Source: Alphaproteobacteria bacterium (GTDB lineage: Bacteria; Pseudomonadota; Alphaproteobacteria; Micropepsales; Micropepsaceae). Taken from it: a stretch of 55,303 nt of DNA. The notes beneath the pieces were generated by a model, which saw only the letters and a list, made by a program, of their open reading frames with translations, did no database searches and was not told the origin of the DNA. A program made the position numbers and the translations under genes. The stretch is taken from contig JADZAI010000075.1 of NCBI GenBank assembly GCA_020852655.1, forward strand, positions 1-55,303. Reading direction: 5' to 3'. Of the stretch, positions 9,091-16,788 are shown in pieces. Position 1 is the stretch's first letter, and each line of letters opens with the position of its first letter.

Positions 9091-10604
9091 GCGAAGCGGT
9101 CAAGACGCGCGGCAAGCTGATCCAGGGTGAGAGCGGCCCCTGGGAGGTGGTGATCGGCCTTGAGGTCCACGCCCAGGTGCTGTCGAAGGCGAAGCTGTTC
9201 TCCGGAGCCTCGACGGAGTTCGGCGGCGCGCCGAACAGCCATGTCAGCCTGGTCGACGCCGGGATGCCCGGCATGCTGCCGGTGATCAACGATTTCTGCG
9301 TGGAGCAGGCGGTGCGCACGGGCCTTGGCCTCCAGGCGCAGATCAACAAGGTCAGCGTGTTCGACCGGAAGAACTATTTCTACGCCGACCTGCCGCAGGG
9401 CTATCAGATATCGCAGTACAAGCAGCCCATCGTCGGCGAGGGCGAGGTCCATGTCGACCTGCCGGCTGGCGAGAGCGTCACGGTGCGGATCGAGCGCCTG
9501 CATCTGGAGCAGGACGCAGGCAAGAGCCTGCACGACCAGGACCCGCACTTCACCTTCGTCGACCTGAACCGCTCGGGCGTCGCGCTGATGGAGATCGTCT
9601 CCAAACCCGACATGCGCTCGGCGGACGAGGCGGCGGCGTATCTGAAGAAGCTGCGCGAGATCCTGCGCTATCTCGGCACCTGCGACGGCAACATGGACGA
9701 AGGTTCTATGCGGGCCGACGTGAACGTCTCGGTGTGCCGAGTGGGCGGCTATGAGAAGTTTATCGAGACCGGGTCTTTCGAGTATCTCGGCACGCGCTGC
9801 GAGATCAAGAACGTGAACTCGATGCGCTTCGTCGCCCAGGCGATCGAATATGAGTCGCGGCGCCAGGTCGAAGTGCTGGAGAGCGGGCGCGCGATCGACC
9901 AGGAGACACGGCTGTTCGACAACAAGTCGGGCGTTACGCGCCCGATGCGGTCGAAGGAAGAGGCGCACGACTATCGCTACTTCCCGGATCCCGACCTGCT
10001 GCCGCTGGAACTCGACGACGCGTTCATAGAGCGCATCCGGCTATCGCTGCCCGAGCTGCCGGACGCGAAGAAGGCGCGCTTCGTCAGCCAGTACGGGCTC
10101 TCGCCCTATGACGCTACGGTGCTGACAGCCGAGCGCGAGACGGCGGAGTTCTATGAATCCGTCGCCAAGGACCGCGACGCGAAGGCGGCGGCAAACTGGG
10201 TGACCGGCGATTTCTTCGCGTCGTTGAACCGCGACAACAAGGCGATCGCCGAGAGTCCGGTGTCGGCGGCGGCGCTGGGCGAACTCATCGACCTCATCGC
10301 CGACGGCACCATCTCGGGCAAGATCGCGAAGGACGTCTTCGTCATCATGTACGAGACGAGCGGCATGCCACGGGCGATCGTAGAGGAGCGCGGCCTGCGC
10401 CAGGTCACCGATACCGGCGCGATCGCGAAGGCGATCGACGACGTCATCGACTCGAATCCGCAAAAAGTTGAGGAACTCTTGAAGAAGCCGAAGCTTATCG
10501 GCTGGTTCGTCGGCGAGGTCATGAAGCGGACGCAGGGCAAGGCGAATCCGCAGGCGGTCAACGAGCTTTTGCGCGCGAAACTCGGCGACAGGATCGGCTC
10601 GTGA
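9087..10604 (+). CDS. gatB: Asp/Glu-tRNA(Asn/Gln) amidotransferase subunit B
   Basis: GatB binds the misacylated tRNA, phosphorylates its Glu/Asp side chain with ATP and adds ammonia channelled from GatA. The 505-residue product begins with [20 protein letters not shown] and contains [19 protein letters not shown], the [13 protein letters not shown] segment, [12 protein letters not shown] and [17 protein letters not shown], all standard family blocks. The C-terminal YqeY-like tail ends in [17 protein letters not shown]. Start is the ATG overlapping the gatA stop; the frame is open farther upstream only as a gatA shadow. Confidence 0.97.
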   Translation: MSEAVKTRGKLIQGESGPWEVVIGLEVHAQVLSKAKLFSGASTEFGGAPNSHVSLVDAGMPGMLPVINDFCVEQAVRTGLGLQAQINKVSVFDRKNYFYADLPQGYQISQYKQPIVGEGEVHVDLPAGESVTVRIERLHLEQDAGKSLHDQDPHFTFVDLNRSGVALMEIVSKPDMRSADEAAAYLKKLREILRYLGTCDGNMDEGSMRADVNVSVCRVGGYEKFIETGSFEYLGTRCEIKNVNSMRFVAQAIEYESRRQVEVLESGRAIDQETRLFDNKSGVTRPMRSKEEAHDYRYFPDPDLLPLELDDAFIERIRLSLPELPDAKKARFVSQYGLSPYDATVLTAERETAEFYESVAKDRDAKAAANWVTGDFFASLNRDNKAIAESPVSAAALGELIDLIADGTISGKIAKDVFVIMYETSGMPRAIVEERGLRQVTDTGAIAKAIDDVIDSNPQKVEELLKKPKLIGWFVGEVMKRTQGKANPQAVNELLRAKLGDRIGS

Positions 10605-10662
10605 TTCGGGGCGATTCGCCAAGATCAAGCGCGGAATCCGATTCTCCGGGCGATTTTGAACC

Positions 10663-10690
10663 TTGACAGGCGAGATGATCCGCCTACGGA
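10663..10690 (+). promoter_or_regulatory. Candidate sigma-70-type promoter upstream of the KKPA gene
   Basis: TTGACA at 10663-10668 is followed after 16 bases by TACGGA at 10685-10690. The -35 box is perfect and the -10 box is weak, keeping the first two bases. It lies 58 bases past the gatB stop and about 190 bases before the next start codon, so a transcript from it would carry a long leader. Confidence 0.35.
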
Positions 10691-10722
10691 TAGTCGTCAC
10701 GAACCCTTGGTTTTTGCTGGAT

Positions 10723-10751
10723 TTCGGCGCGATCGGCTGAATCGCGCCGAA
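10723..10751 (+). repeat. Perfect 11-bp inverted repeat with duplicated 3' arm
   Basis: TTCGGCGCGAT at 10723-10733 pairs perfectly with ATCGCGCCGAA at 10741-10751 across a seven-base loop. The 3' arm core ATCGCGCCG occurs again directly afterwards at 10751-10759, so the 5' arm could pair with either copy. No T-run follows, so a simple intrinsic terminator for gatB is not supported; a leader-RNA structure is possible. Confidence 0.55.
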
Positions 10752-10799
10752 TCGCGCCGTCACAAATCATTCGACAAAGTGCCGCCGTGCGACATACTC

Positions 10800-10826
10800 G
10801 CGCACGTTCCGGGGCGGCACGTGCGC
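10800..10826 (+). repeat. Perfect 8-bp inverted repeat in the KKPA leader
   Basis: GCGCACGT at 10800-10807 and ACGTGCGC at 10819-10826 form a perfect stem with an 11-base loop. It is the second strong hairpin in the 273-base stretch between gatB and the lysine-rich gene and ends 51 bases before its start codon. Confidence 0.5.
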
Positions 10827-10877
10827 ATTTCGTCTGCATTCGGACAATTTCTGAACCTGAAGGGGAGTACAGTACGC

Positions 10878-11048
10878 ATGCCTGCAACACCGAAGAAGCC
10901 GGCCGCCAAGAAGACGGCCGCGAAGAAGCCCGTCGCGAAGAAGGCCGCTGCGAAGAAGCCGGTCGTCAAGAAGGCCGCGGCGAAGAAGCCCGCCGTGAAG
11001 AAGGCGGCTCCCGCGAAGAAGCCGGCGAAGAAGGCCGCGAAGAAGTAG
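10878..11048 (+). CDS. Small lysine/alanine-rich histone H1-like protein (KKPA repeats)
   Basis: A 56-residue protein made almost only of Lys, Ala, Pro and Val in near-perfect five-residue units of the type KKxAA/KKPVx, from MPATPKKPAAKK to PAKKPAKKAAKK. The DNA shows the same pattern as roughly 15-bp imperfect repeats rich in AAGAAG. Such tails occur in eukaryotic H1, bacterial H1-like proteins and AlgP-type proteins and are expected to bind DNA or RNA by charge. The AAGGGGAG ribosome site at 10860-10867 supports the ATG at 10878-10880; an earlier in-frame start near 10656 would read through the structured leader and is rejected. Function beyond nucleic-acid binding is unknown. Confidence 0.75.
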   Translation: MPATPKKPAAKKTAAKKPVAKKAAAKKPVVKKAAAKKPAVKKAAPAKKPAKKAAKK

Positions 11049-11065
11049 TCGGTACCTGTTCGATC

Positions 11066-11119
11066 ATGGCCGCGGTGACGCCTCGCGAGATTTTCCTCAA
11101 GCGGGCGGGCCGCGGCCAT
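11066..11119. repeat. 10-bp perfect inverted repeat, 34-base spacer
   Basis: ATGGCCGCGG at 11066-11075 is the exact reverse complement of CCGCGGCCAT at 11110-11119. It begins 18 bases after the KKPA stop codon. The spacer contains ATTTTCC but the downstream arm is not followed by a T-run, so it could be a 3' RNA stem or a protein-binding site rather than a classical terminator. Confidence 0.5.
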
Positions 11120-11236
11120 TCGTTTCTGAGGTTGCCACAGGCGCATCGTCCGGCAGCACGCGCGGGCTTCGGTAGCACGGTCGCGCGAAACCCCAGCATT
11201 TCATTGCGATTCACACGTTCTTCACCATGAGCGGAG

Positions 11237-11265
11237 CTTAACCCTTCCGCAGGTTTTGCTTAACC
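11237..11265. promoter_or_regulatory. CTTAACC direct repeat pair, candidate operator
   Basis: CTTAACC occurs at 11237-11243 and again at 11259-11265, a start-to-start distance of 22 bases, about two helical turns. Each contains TTAA, the half-site core of several alphaproteobacterial regulators, but the spacing does not fit the CtrA consensus. It lies about 115 bases before the Sel1 start codon, where a promoter or operator would be expected. Confidence 0.3.
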
Positions 11266-11330
11266 GCGGATTCAGCCAACCCGTCCACGATCCCGCCTGC
11301 AAGCCGATGACGGCTGCGGGGTGTCTTGAA

Positions 11331-11372
11331 GGGAAGAGGAGCCAAAGGCCCCTTCCCGAACAGGTAAAGGGG
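11331..11372 (+). promoter_or_regulatory. Candidate SD-masking leader with two alternative hairpins
   Basis: GGGAAG (11331-11336) can pair with CTTCCC (11352-11357), enclosing a GCC/GGC inner stem. The overlapping segment CCCCTT (11349-11354) can instead pair with AAGGGG (11367-11372), which is the ribosome-binding sequence six to seven bases before the GTG start at 11380. The two structures exclude each other, so one would free and the other hide the ribosome site. This is pairing seen by eye, with no evidence of function. Confidence 0.35.
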
Positions 11373-11379
11373 ATTACAG

Positions 11380-11652
11380 GTGGCTCTTCTCGATTTTGAA
11401 GGCGTGCAGGCTCAGGAATGCGAAGCGCGCCGCGGCAAGGCCGATGCGCTCTATACGTTGGGCCTCGCTTACTCGACCGGCCAGGGCGTCGAAACCGATC
11501 TCGTCGCGGCGCATAAGTGGTTCAATCTCGCGGCCATGAAGGGCATCGTCGAAGCGCGCGCCAAGCGGGCCGAGATCAGCGCCGAACTCGGCACGCAGGA
11601 GATCGCGGAAGCGCAGAAGCAGGCGCGCGCCTGGCTGGCCCAACTGCACTAA
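11380..11652 (+). CDS. Sel1-repeat (TPR-like) protein
   Basis: A 90-residue protein with one clear Sel1-like repeat: ADALYTLGLAYSTGQGVETD followed by the helix AAHKWFNLAAMKG, then EARAKRAEIS and a C-terminal helix ending ARAWLAQLH. Small single-repeat Sel1 proteins of this kind are widespread in alphaproteobacteria; they are expected to mediate protein contacts, and no precise role is known. The GTG start at 11380 is supported by AAAGGGGA at 11366-11373, seven bases upstream, and by the family's typical MALL-F opening. It has its own leader with possible translation control and is not tightly linked to either neighbour. Confidence 0.85.
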   Translation: MALLDFEGVQAQECEARRGKADALYTLGLAYSTGQGVETDLVAAHKWFNLAAMKGIVEARAKRAEISAELGTQEIAEAQKQARAWLAQLH

Positions 11653-11726
11653 GGACTCCCGCGTCCCGCTTGCCCAAGCCCCCGTCCGGCGCCGTATAGT
11701 GACGGCGGCTGACACAAGGCGAGGCG

Positions 11727-12518
11727 ATGGCAAGGCATTCCGCGAAGGATGGGCCGCTGAAGTTCGAGAAGCAGGGCGCGCTGACGGTCCTGACGATTGA
11801 TCGGCCGGACGCCAACAACGCACTCGACGACGATGTTCGCGGTGGTCTGCTGAGAGCCTGCTCGCGTATCGCCGAGGATGAGGAAACGGGCGCGGTCGTG
11901 CTGACCGGCGCCGGCAACGAAGCCTTCTCAACCGGATATGACCTGCCGCAACTGGCAAGCCTCACCCCGGCGGAGGCGGAGACCCTGGCGCGAGGGGCGC
12001 GTCTGGTCTGCGAGCGGCTGGCGGCGCTGGATGTTCCGGTTCTCGCGACGATCAAGGGAGCCTGCATCGGTGCGGGCCTCGAGTTGGCGCTGCACGCCGA
12101 TATGCGCATAGCGCGCGCAGACGCGCGCTTTGGCTTTCCCGGCATCAGTCTCGGCCTGCCGCCCGGCTCGGCCGCGGTGGACCGGATGACGCGTCTGATC
12201 GGCATGGGGCCGGCATCGGCGCTGTTCATCACCGGCGGCGTCATCAGTGCCGAACGGGCCTTCATGTTGGGTCTCGTGACCAATGTGGTCGGGCCCAAGG
12301 ACTTCGACGCGACCGTACTGGAGTTCGCCAGCCATATCGCGGCGCTGCCCAAGGTCGCGTCACGCCATCTCAAGAAGATGCTGAAGGCGGCGCTGGTCGG
12401 AGGCGTACCCGAAGGCCTGGGCGCCGCCGCGCTGCGCGCTGCGTTCGAAGAAGGCGATGTCGGCGAACGGTTGCGGACCATGTTCGGCGGTCCGGCGCCC
12501 GGCGCCGCAATTCACTAG
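11727..12518 (+). CDS. Enoyl-CoA hydratase/isomerase family protein lacking both catalytic Glu
   Basis: A 263-residue crotonase-fold protein: LTIDRPDANNALDD near the N-terminus, the first oxyanion-hole segment AFSTGYD, and the second one in IKGACIGAGLELALHADMRI. In true hydratases one Glu lies in the P-E-I-x-L-G segment and another in the following helix; here the corresponding pieces read FPGISLG and ASALFITG, so both are replaced. CoA binding is therefore likely, while hydratase activity is not. It stands alone between the Sel1 gene and a convergent lytic transglycosylase, giving no pathway context. Confidence 0.75.
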   Translation: MARHSAKDGPLKFEKQGALTVLTIDRPDANNALDDDVRGGLLRACSRIAEDEETGAVVLTGAGNEAFSTGYDLPQLASLTPAEAETLARGARLVCERLAALDVPVLATIKGACIGAGLELALHADMRIARADARFGFPGISLGLPPGSAAVDRMTRLIGMGPASALFITGGVISAERAFMLGLVTNVVGPKDFDATVLEFASHIAALPKVASRHLKKMLKAALVGGVPEGLGAAALRAAFEEGDVGERLRTMFGGPAPGAAIH

Positions 12519-12526
12519 CGCTCGGA

Positions 12527-12548
12527 AGGGCCTGTGCCCTAAGGCCCT
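12527..12548. terminator. Inverted repeat between convergent genes, possible terminator
   Basis: AGGGCCT (12527-12533) and AGGCCCT (12542-12548) form a seven-base stem with an eight-base loop, placed in the 43-base gap between the convergent hydratase-like and transglycosylase genes. No good T-run follows on either strand, so termination is plausible by position but not proven by structure. Confidence 0.35.
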
Positions 12549-12561
12549 GCCTTCTTCGCAG

Positions 12562-14586
12562 TCAGCGCAGCGCTTCGGAGGCCTGCATTCGGCCGGGCTC
12601 GTAGTCGGTCTGCCCGGAGCCCCGCATCAGGTCGGCTTCGACCAGTAACGGCGCCGTGCCGCCGTTCAGCATGGCGCGGTAGACATTGGTGTTTTCGATG
12701 AGCCGCATCACGTAGTTGCGGGTCTCTTCGAAGGGTATGCGCTCGACCCAATCGACGACATCGACATTCGGGCTGCGCGGATCGCCGAACTCGGCGATCC
12801 ATTGGCGCGCCCGTCCGGGGCCCGCATTGTAGGCGACCGCGACAAGGACGTACGAGCCGCCGAACTGGTCGAGCAGGTCGCGCAGGTGGGCCATCCCGAT
12901 CGTGGCATTGTACTCCCAGTCGCCGATCAGCCGGGAGGCGTCGTAGTCGAGGCCGTGCTTGTTCGCGGTCAGTTTGGCGGTCGACGGGAGCAATTGCATG
13001 AATCCGCGCGCATCGGCGCTGCTGCGGACATTGGGATCGAACTCGCTCTCCTGTCGGATGAGAGCGTGGACGAAAGCCGGGTCGGGCGCCTCGCCATGCC
13101 CGCGATAGGCCGGCAGGCGCACGACGGGGTAGGAGTAGCGGAAGACGTGGATGTCCTTCTGCATCGCCCGTTTTGCAACACGTACGGACATCGCGGGGCG
13201 CCCGAGGCGCAGCAACAGGGCGGACGCCGCCTCGAAGTCCTGGCGCTTCTCCAGCCGCTCTCCGAGCGCGCCGACAAAGCGGGGCAGCAGTCTGGTGTCG
13301 CCCACGGCGGCAAGGGCGGCAATCGCCTGAACAAGCTCATCGTTGTCCAGCGAGACGCGGCTGTCCTCGCTGTTCAGATCGACCGTGATCGTCGGCGAGG
13401 CCGACAGGCGCGCCGCAGCCAACTGGCCGTAATATGTCTCGATGTGGCGCGCCGCGTAGCCATACTCGGTCAGGGCGCCCTGTTCGTCGCCGGCTGCCTC
13501 GCGGGCCCGGGCCGTCCAGTAGTGGCCGCGCGCCAGGCTGATCGGCGTCGTGACGGCAGGGGCAATCCGGTTGAAGTGCGTGAAGGCGCCGCGCGCGTCA
13601 TTCAGGAAGCGCAGCTTCATCCAACCGGCCAGGAACTCCGCCTCGGCAAGGTCCGCGCCCTCGCTCATGCCGCCGCTGGCGGCCACCGCGTAGGCGTCCT
13701 GGAAGCGGCGTTCCTTTATGGCCATGCGGACATGGGCAGACTTTTCGTCCCACCACTTGTCGAGCGGCAGCGGCACGGCGGGATCGCGGATCGCACGGGC
13801 CATGAAGCGGGCGCCCGTCGCATATTGCTCTGAGCGGCGATACCAGCGACCCATGTCGAACATGAGGCCGAAATCATCCTTCAGGCTTGCCGGAACGGCG
13901 TCGATGAATTTCTGGGCGCCTTTGGTGTTCGAGCGCAGCTTCAGCCGCGCCTGGCCCAGCGCGCGCGTACCCGGATCGACGTAGGTGAGCATGCGCGTCG
14001 CACCGGCGAAGTCATCTGCCCATAGCAGGGCAGCTAGGCGAAGCTTGTCGGCATCGGCGGGAAGATACTGGGCATATTGCGTGCGGATCGCCGCCTCCCG
14101 GTCGGCCGAGAACGAGCCCGACACGTAGCCGCGGCGGATCCAGATCGGTCCTTCGGTAGTATCGCCGGCGGACAGTTTTGCGATGCCGAGTGCAAGCATG
14201 CCTTCGCCGGTGGCAGGCTCCCTGTCCTTGAAGAAGGCGAGGACCTGGGCGGTCGGCAGATCCACGGGCATCGCCTTCTCGGCGTTCGCCTGCATCGTCT
14301 TGGCGTTCGGCCAGTTCGGGTGATGGCCGAGGAAGTCGACGAGGTCGGCGTAGGTCGCGCCGCTCTGGCGATCGATCAGGTAGCGCCAGCGGATGATTGT
14401 CGCGACGGTCGAATCCGATGCGCGCTGGGCGTAGGCGGCGACGCTGGGCCAATCCTTGTGCTCACCGGCGTCGATGGCGGCCGACAGGATCGTCTGGTCG
14501 GATGCGCTGATGGCAGCCGCAGCCGTCATCGGTCCGGCCAAAGCGACCGAAACGGCCAAAGCTGCGAGGAGACGGCGCAAGGTCAT
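12562..14586 (-). CDS. slt: Soluble lytic murein transglycosylase (Slt70-like)
   Basis: A 674-residue exported enzyme that cleaves peptidoglycan glycan strands to 1,6-anhydro-muropeptides. A signal peptide is visible (RRLLAALAVSVALAG followed by an A-rich cleavage region near residue 25). A long helical U-domain follows, then the C-terminal SLT domain with the catalytic Glu in ALIRQESEFDP, ADARGFMQLLPSTA, and the AVAYNAGPGRARQW and ETRNYVMRLIENTNVYRAML blocks. ATG at 14584-14586 is chosen because it directly opens the signal peptide. It is transcribed divergently from dapA, a neighbour also often seen in related genomes. Confidence 0.92.
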   Translation of the reverse strand: MTLRRLLAALAVSVALAGPMTAAAAISASDQTILSAAIDAGEHKDWPSVAAYAQRASDSTVATIIRWRYLIDRQSGATYADLVDFLGHHPNWPNAKTMQANAEKAMPVDLPTAQVLAFFKDREPATGEGMLALGIAKLSAGDTTEGPIWIRRGYVSGSFSADREAAIRTQYAQYLPADADKLRLAALLWADDFAGATRMLTYVDPGTRALGQARLKLRSNTKGAQKFIDAVPASLKDDFGLMFDMGRWYRRSEQYATGARFMARAIRDPAVPLPLDKWWDEKSAHVRMAIKERRFQDAYAVAASGGMSEGADLAEAEFLAGWMKLRFLNDARGAFTHFNRIAPAVTTPISLARGHYWTARAREAAGDEQGALTEYGYAARHIETYYGQLAAARLSASPTITVDLNSEDSRVSLDNDELVQAIAALAAVGDTRLLPRFVGALGERLEKRQDFEAASALLLRLGRPAMSVRVAKRAMQKDIHVFRYSYPVVRLPAYRGHGEAPDPAFVHALIRQESEFDPNVRSSADARGFMQLLPSTAKLTANKHGLDYDASRLIGDWEYNATIGMAHLRDLLDQFGGSYVLVAVAYNAGPGRARQWIAEFGDPRSPNVDVVDWVERIPFEETRNYVMRLIENTNVYRAMLNGGTAPLLVEADLMRGSGQTDYEPGRMQASEALR

Positions 14587-14678
14587 GGTCGTCGGAGCCC
14601 GGGAATTGATGGGTTGCTGGCCAATGCCGGCGCCCTTCGGCGTCTCGGTTAATGCAGTTCTAAGATCGTGGCGGTTTC

Positions 14679-14707
14679 TTGGCAAAGCGTTAAGCGGCGC
14701 GTAGTTT
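14679..14707 (+). promoter_or_regulatory. Candidate dapA promoter
   Basis: TTGGCA at 14679-14684 and TAGTTT at 14702-14707 are separated by 17 bases, a good fit to an alphaproteobacterial housekeeping promoter. Transcription would start near 14714, about 40 bases before the chosen dapA ATG. Confidence 0.4.
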
Positions 14708-14753
14708 CGCGCGCTTGCAGATGAAGGAGCCGGCCGAGTCCCGGAAGAGTGAA

Positions 14754-15644
14754 ATGGCGTTCGATCGTACACGTTTGAGAGGTTCCCTAACCGCGCTGGT
14801 CACGCCCTTTGCCGGCGGAAAGGTCGACGAGGCCGCCTTCAAACGCGTGGTCGCCCATCAATTGGCCGGGGGAACCGACGGTCTGGTGCCGTGCGGGACG
14901 ACGGGCGAGTCGCCGACCCTCAGCCACGAGGAACACCGGCGGGTCCTCGAACTGACGGTCGCGGCGTCCAACGGGAAGGCGTTTGTCCTGGGCGGCGCCG
15001 GGTCGAACGCTACGTCGGAGGCAATCGAGCTCGCGCAGCACGCGGAAAAGGTCGGTTGCGATGCGGCGATGTGTGTCGTCCCTTACTACAACAAGCCGAG
15101 CCAGGAAGGCCTGTACCGGCATTTTGCGACGATTGCGGAAACCATCTCGATCCCCCTGGTTCTCTACAACGTGCCGGGGCGCACCGTTGTGGACCTCATG
15201 CCGGAGACGATCGGGCGCCTCGCGAAGATCGCCAACATCATCGGCATCAAGGACGCGACGGGCCGCATCGAACGCGTGACCTCGCAGCGCCTCGCCGCCG
15301 GCGCGGACTTCATCCAGCTCTCGGGCGAGGATGCGAGTGCGATCGGCTTCAACGCGCATGGCGGCGTCGGGTGCATCTCGGTGACGTCCAACGCGGCGCC
15401 TGAGCTTTGCGCGAAGATGCAGGCCGCATCCCTTGCGGGCGACCTCCAGGCCGCCAATGTCATCAACGACAAGCTGATGGCGCTGCATGACGCGATGTTC
15501 TGCGAGCCGAGCCCGGCGCCGGCGAAATATGCCTGTAGCCTGCTCGGGCTCTGCGGCGACGAGGCGCGCCTGCCGGTCGGACCGCTCAGCGATGCGGGCA
15601 AGGCGCGGGTCAAGGCCGCCATGACCACGGCAGGCCTGCTCTAG
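14754..15644 (+). CDS. dapA: 4-hydroxy-tetrahydrodipicolinate synthase
   Basis: DapA condenses pyruvate with aspartate semialdehyde, the first committed step to diaminopimelate and lysine. The 296-residue TIM-barrel protein has GTTGE at 48-52, Tyr138 in VLYNVPGRT and the Schiff-base Lys166 in [11 protein letters not shown] at 14754-14756 ([15 protein letters not shown]) is preferred over an ATG at 14721, which adds a polar leader and would begin right at the predicted transcription start; GGAAGAG at 14742-14748 serves as ribosome site. It is followed at once by smpB. Confidence 0.96.
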   Translation: MAFDRTRLRGSLTALVTPFAGGKVDEAAFKRVVAHQLAGGTDGLVPCGTTGESPTLSHEEHRRVLELTVAASNGKAFVLGGAGSNATSEAIELAQHAEKVGCDAAMCVVPYYNKPSQEGLYRHFATIAETISIPLVLYNVPGRTVVDLMPETIGRLAKIANIIGIKDATGRIERVTSQRLAAGADFIQLSGEDASAIGFNAHGGVGCISVTSNAAPELCAKMQAASLAGDLQAANVINDKLMALHDAMFCEPSPAPAKYACSLLGLCGDEARLPVGPLSDAGKARVKAAMTTAGLL

Positions 15645-15655
15645 GATCTCAGTTG

Positions 15656-16129
15656 ATGGCCAGGAAGAAAGAGGAGAATCGCAAGGTCGTCTCCGAGAAC
15701 CGGAAGGCCCGGTTCAACTATGCGATCGAAAGCACGCTCGAGGCCGGCATGCAGTTGACCGGCACCGAGGTGAAGTCGCTGCGCGAAGGTAAGGCGACGA
15801 TCGCGGAATCCTATGCCCACGTGAAGGACGGGGAGGTGTTCCTGGTGAACGCCACGATCCCGGAATACGCGGGCGGCAACCGGCTGAACCATGAACCGAC
15901 CCGCGTACGCCGCCTGCTGCTGAAGGCGAAGGAGATCGACAAGCTGTCGAAGGCGGCGGATCGCGAGGGCATGACGCTCGTCCCGCTCAAGATCTACTTC
16001 AACGACCGCGGCTTCGCGAAGATCGATCTCGGCGTCGCCAAGGGCAAGAAGCTCCACGACAAGCGCGACACCGAGAAACAGCGGGACTGGCAGCGCGACA
16101 AGGCGCGGCTGATGCGCCAGAAGGGCTGA
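15656..16129 (+). CDS. smpB: SsrA-binding protein SmpB
   Basis: SmpB binds tmRNA and brings it to stalled ribosomes for trans-translation. The 157-residue product has [39 protein letters not shown] and the [18 protein letters not shown] block, and a basic C-terminal tail with [17 protein letters not shown], which enters the ribosomal mRNA channel. ATG at 15656-15658 directly follows an in-frame TTG that is less likely. It lies 11 bases behind dapA. The tmRNA gene itself is not in the window. Confidence 0.97.
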   Translation: MARKKEENRKVVSENRKARFNYAIESTLEAGMQLTGTEVKSLREGKATIAESYAHVKDGEVFLVNATIPEYAGGNRLNHEPTRVRRLLLKAKEIDKLSKAADREGMTLVPLKIYFNDRGFAKIDLGVAKGKKLHDKRDTEKQRDWQRDKARLMRQKG

Positions 16130-16131
16130 GC

Positions 16132-16788
16132 ATGGCGGACGACAACGCCGGCTTTCGCGAGAAGCTGATCAGGTCGAAGGAGCGCTGGGCCAGGGAAGGC
16201 CGGCTGCTCACGGGTTCGCCGGACTTACAGCACGCGCGGCGCCTGCCGCCGGGCCAGCGCGAGGTGCAGAACTGGCCGGTGCTCGATCTCGGCGCGCAGC
16301 CGGCAATCCCGCTCGACAAATGGCGGCTGACCATCGACGGCTTGGTCGAGCAGCCGGTGATGCTCAAGTGGGATGACTTGAAGGCACTGCCGCAGACCGA
16401 CAGCGTCTCGGACATGCACTGCGTCACGCAGTGGAGCCGCTACGACAACCACTGGAAGGGCGTCACGAGCCGCACGATCCTCGATCTCGTGATGCCGAAG
16501 ATGGAAGCGAAGCACGTCATCTTCCATGCCTACGACACCTACACGACCAATGTGTCGCTGGAGGTCTTCGCCGATCCCGACGTGCTCCTCGCCCATAGCT
16601 GGGAGGGTCTGCCGATCAGCCGCGAGCATGGCGGGCCGCTGCGTGTCGTCATTCCGCGCTGGTATCTCTGGAAGAGCGCGAAGTGGCTGAAGCGCATCGA
16701 GTTCTCCGAGACCGACAAGCCCGGTTTCTGGGAGGTGCGGGGCTATCACAACGAAGGCGACCCCTGGCTGGAGCAGCGCTACTCCTGA
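16132..16788 (+). CDS. Sulfite oxidase-family molybdopterin oxidoreductase
   Basis: A 218-residue protein with the oxidoreductase molybdopterin-binding fold. Cys97 in DMHCVTQWSRYDNHWKGV is the expected Mo ligand and the C-terminal HGGPLRVVIPRWYLWKSAKW is another family block. There is no twin-arginine signal, no dimerisation domain and no heme domain, so it is probably a small cytosolic relative of MsrP/YedY and not a classical sulfite oxidase. Its substrate is unknown. ATG at 16132 lies two bases after smpB, suggesting shared transcription with dapA-smpB. Its 3' end overlaps the convergent lipoprotein gene by ten bases. Confidence 0.85.
   Translation: MADDNAGFREKLIRSKERWAREGRLLTGSPDLQHARRLPPGQREVQNWPVLDLGAQPAIPLDKWRLTIDGLVEQPVMLKWDDLKALPQTDSVSDMHCVTQWSRYDNHWKGVTSRTILDLVMPKMEAKHVIFHAYDTYTTNVSLEVFADPDVLLAHSWEGLPISREHGGPLRVVIPRWYLWKSAKWLKRIEFSETDKPGFWEVRGYHNEGDPWLEQRYS

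Larger units (their letters stand above)
11049..11379. other. 331-base intergenic region with repeats but no gene
   Basis: No convincing coding frame is present between the KKPA gene and the Sel1 gene. It holds a long-range 10-bp inverted repeat (11066-11119), a pair of CTTAACC direct repeats (11237-11265) and two competing hairpins next to the Sel1 start codon (11331-11372), each described separately. Confidence 0.6.

Noticed and set aside
10656..11048. A longer version of the KKPA protein beginning in the leader
   Set aside because: The extra 74 residues have no repeat, cover the hairpins, and the good ribosome site AAGGGGAG lies just before the later ATG.
10890..11048. Tandem DNA repeats as a CRISPR-like array
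   Set aside because: The units are about 15 bp, without spacers, and simply encode Lys/Ala/Pro repeats.
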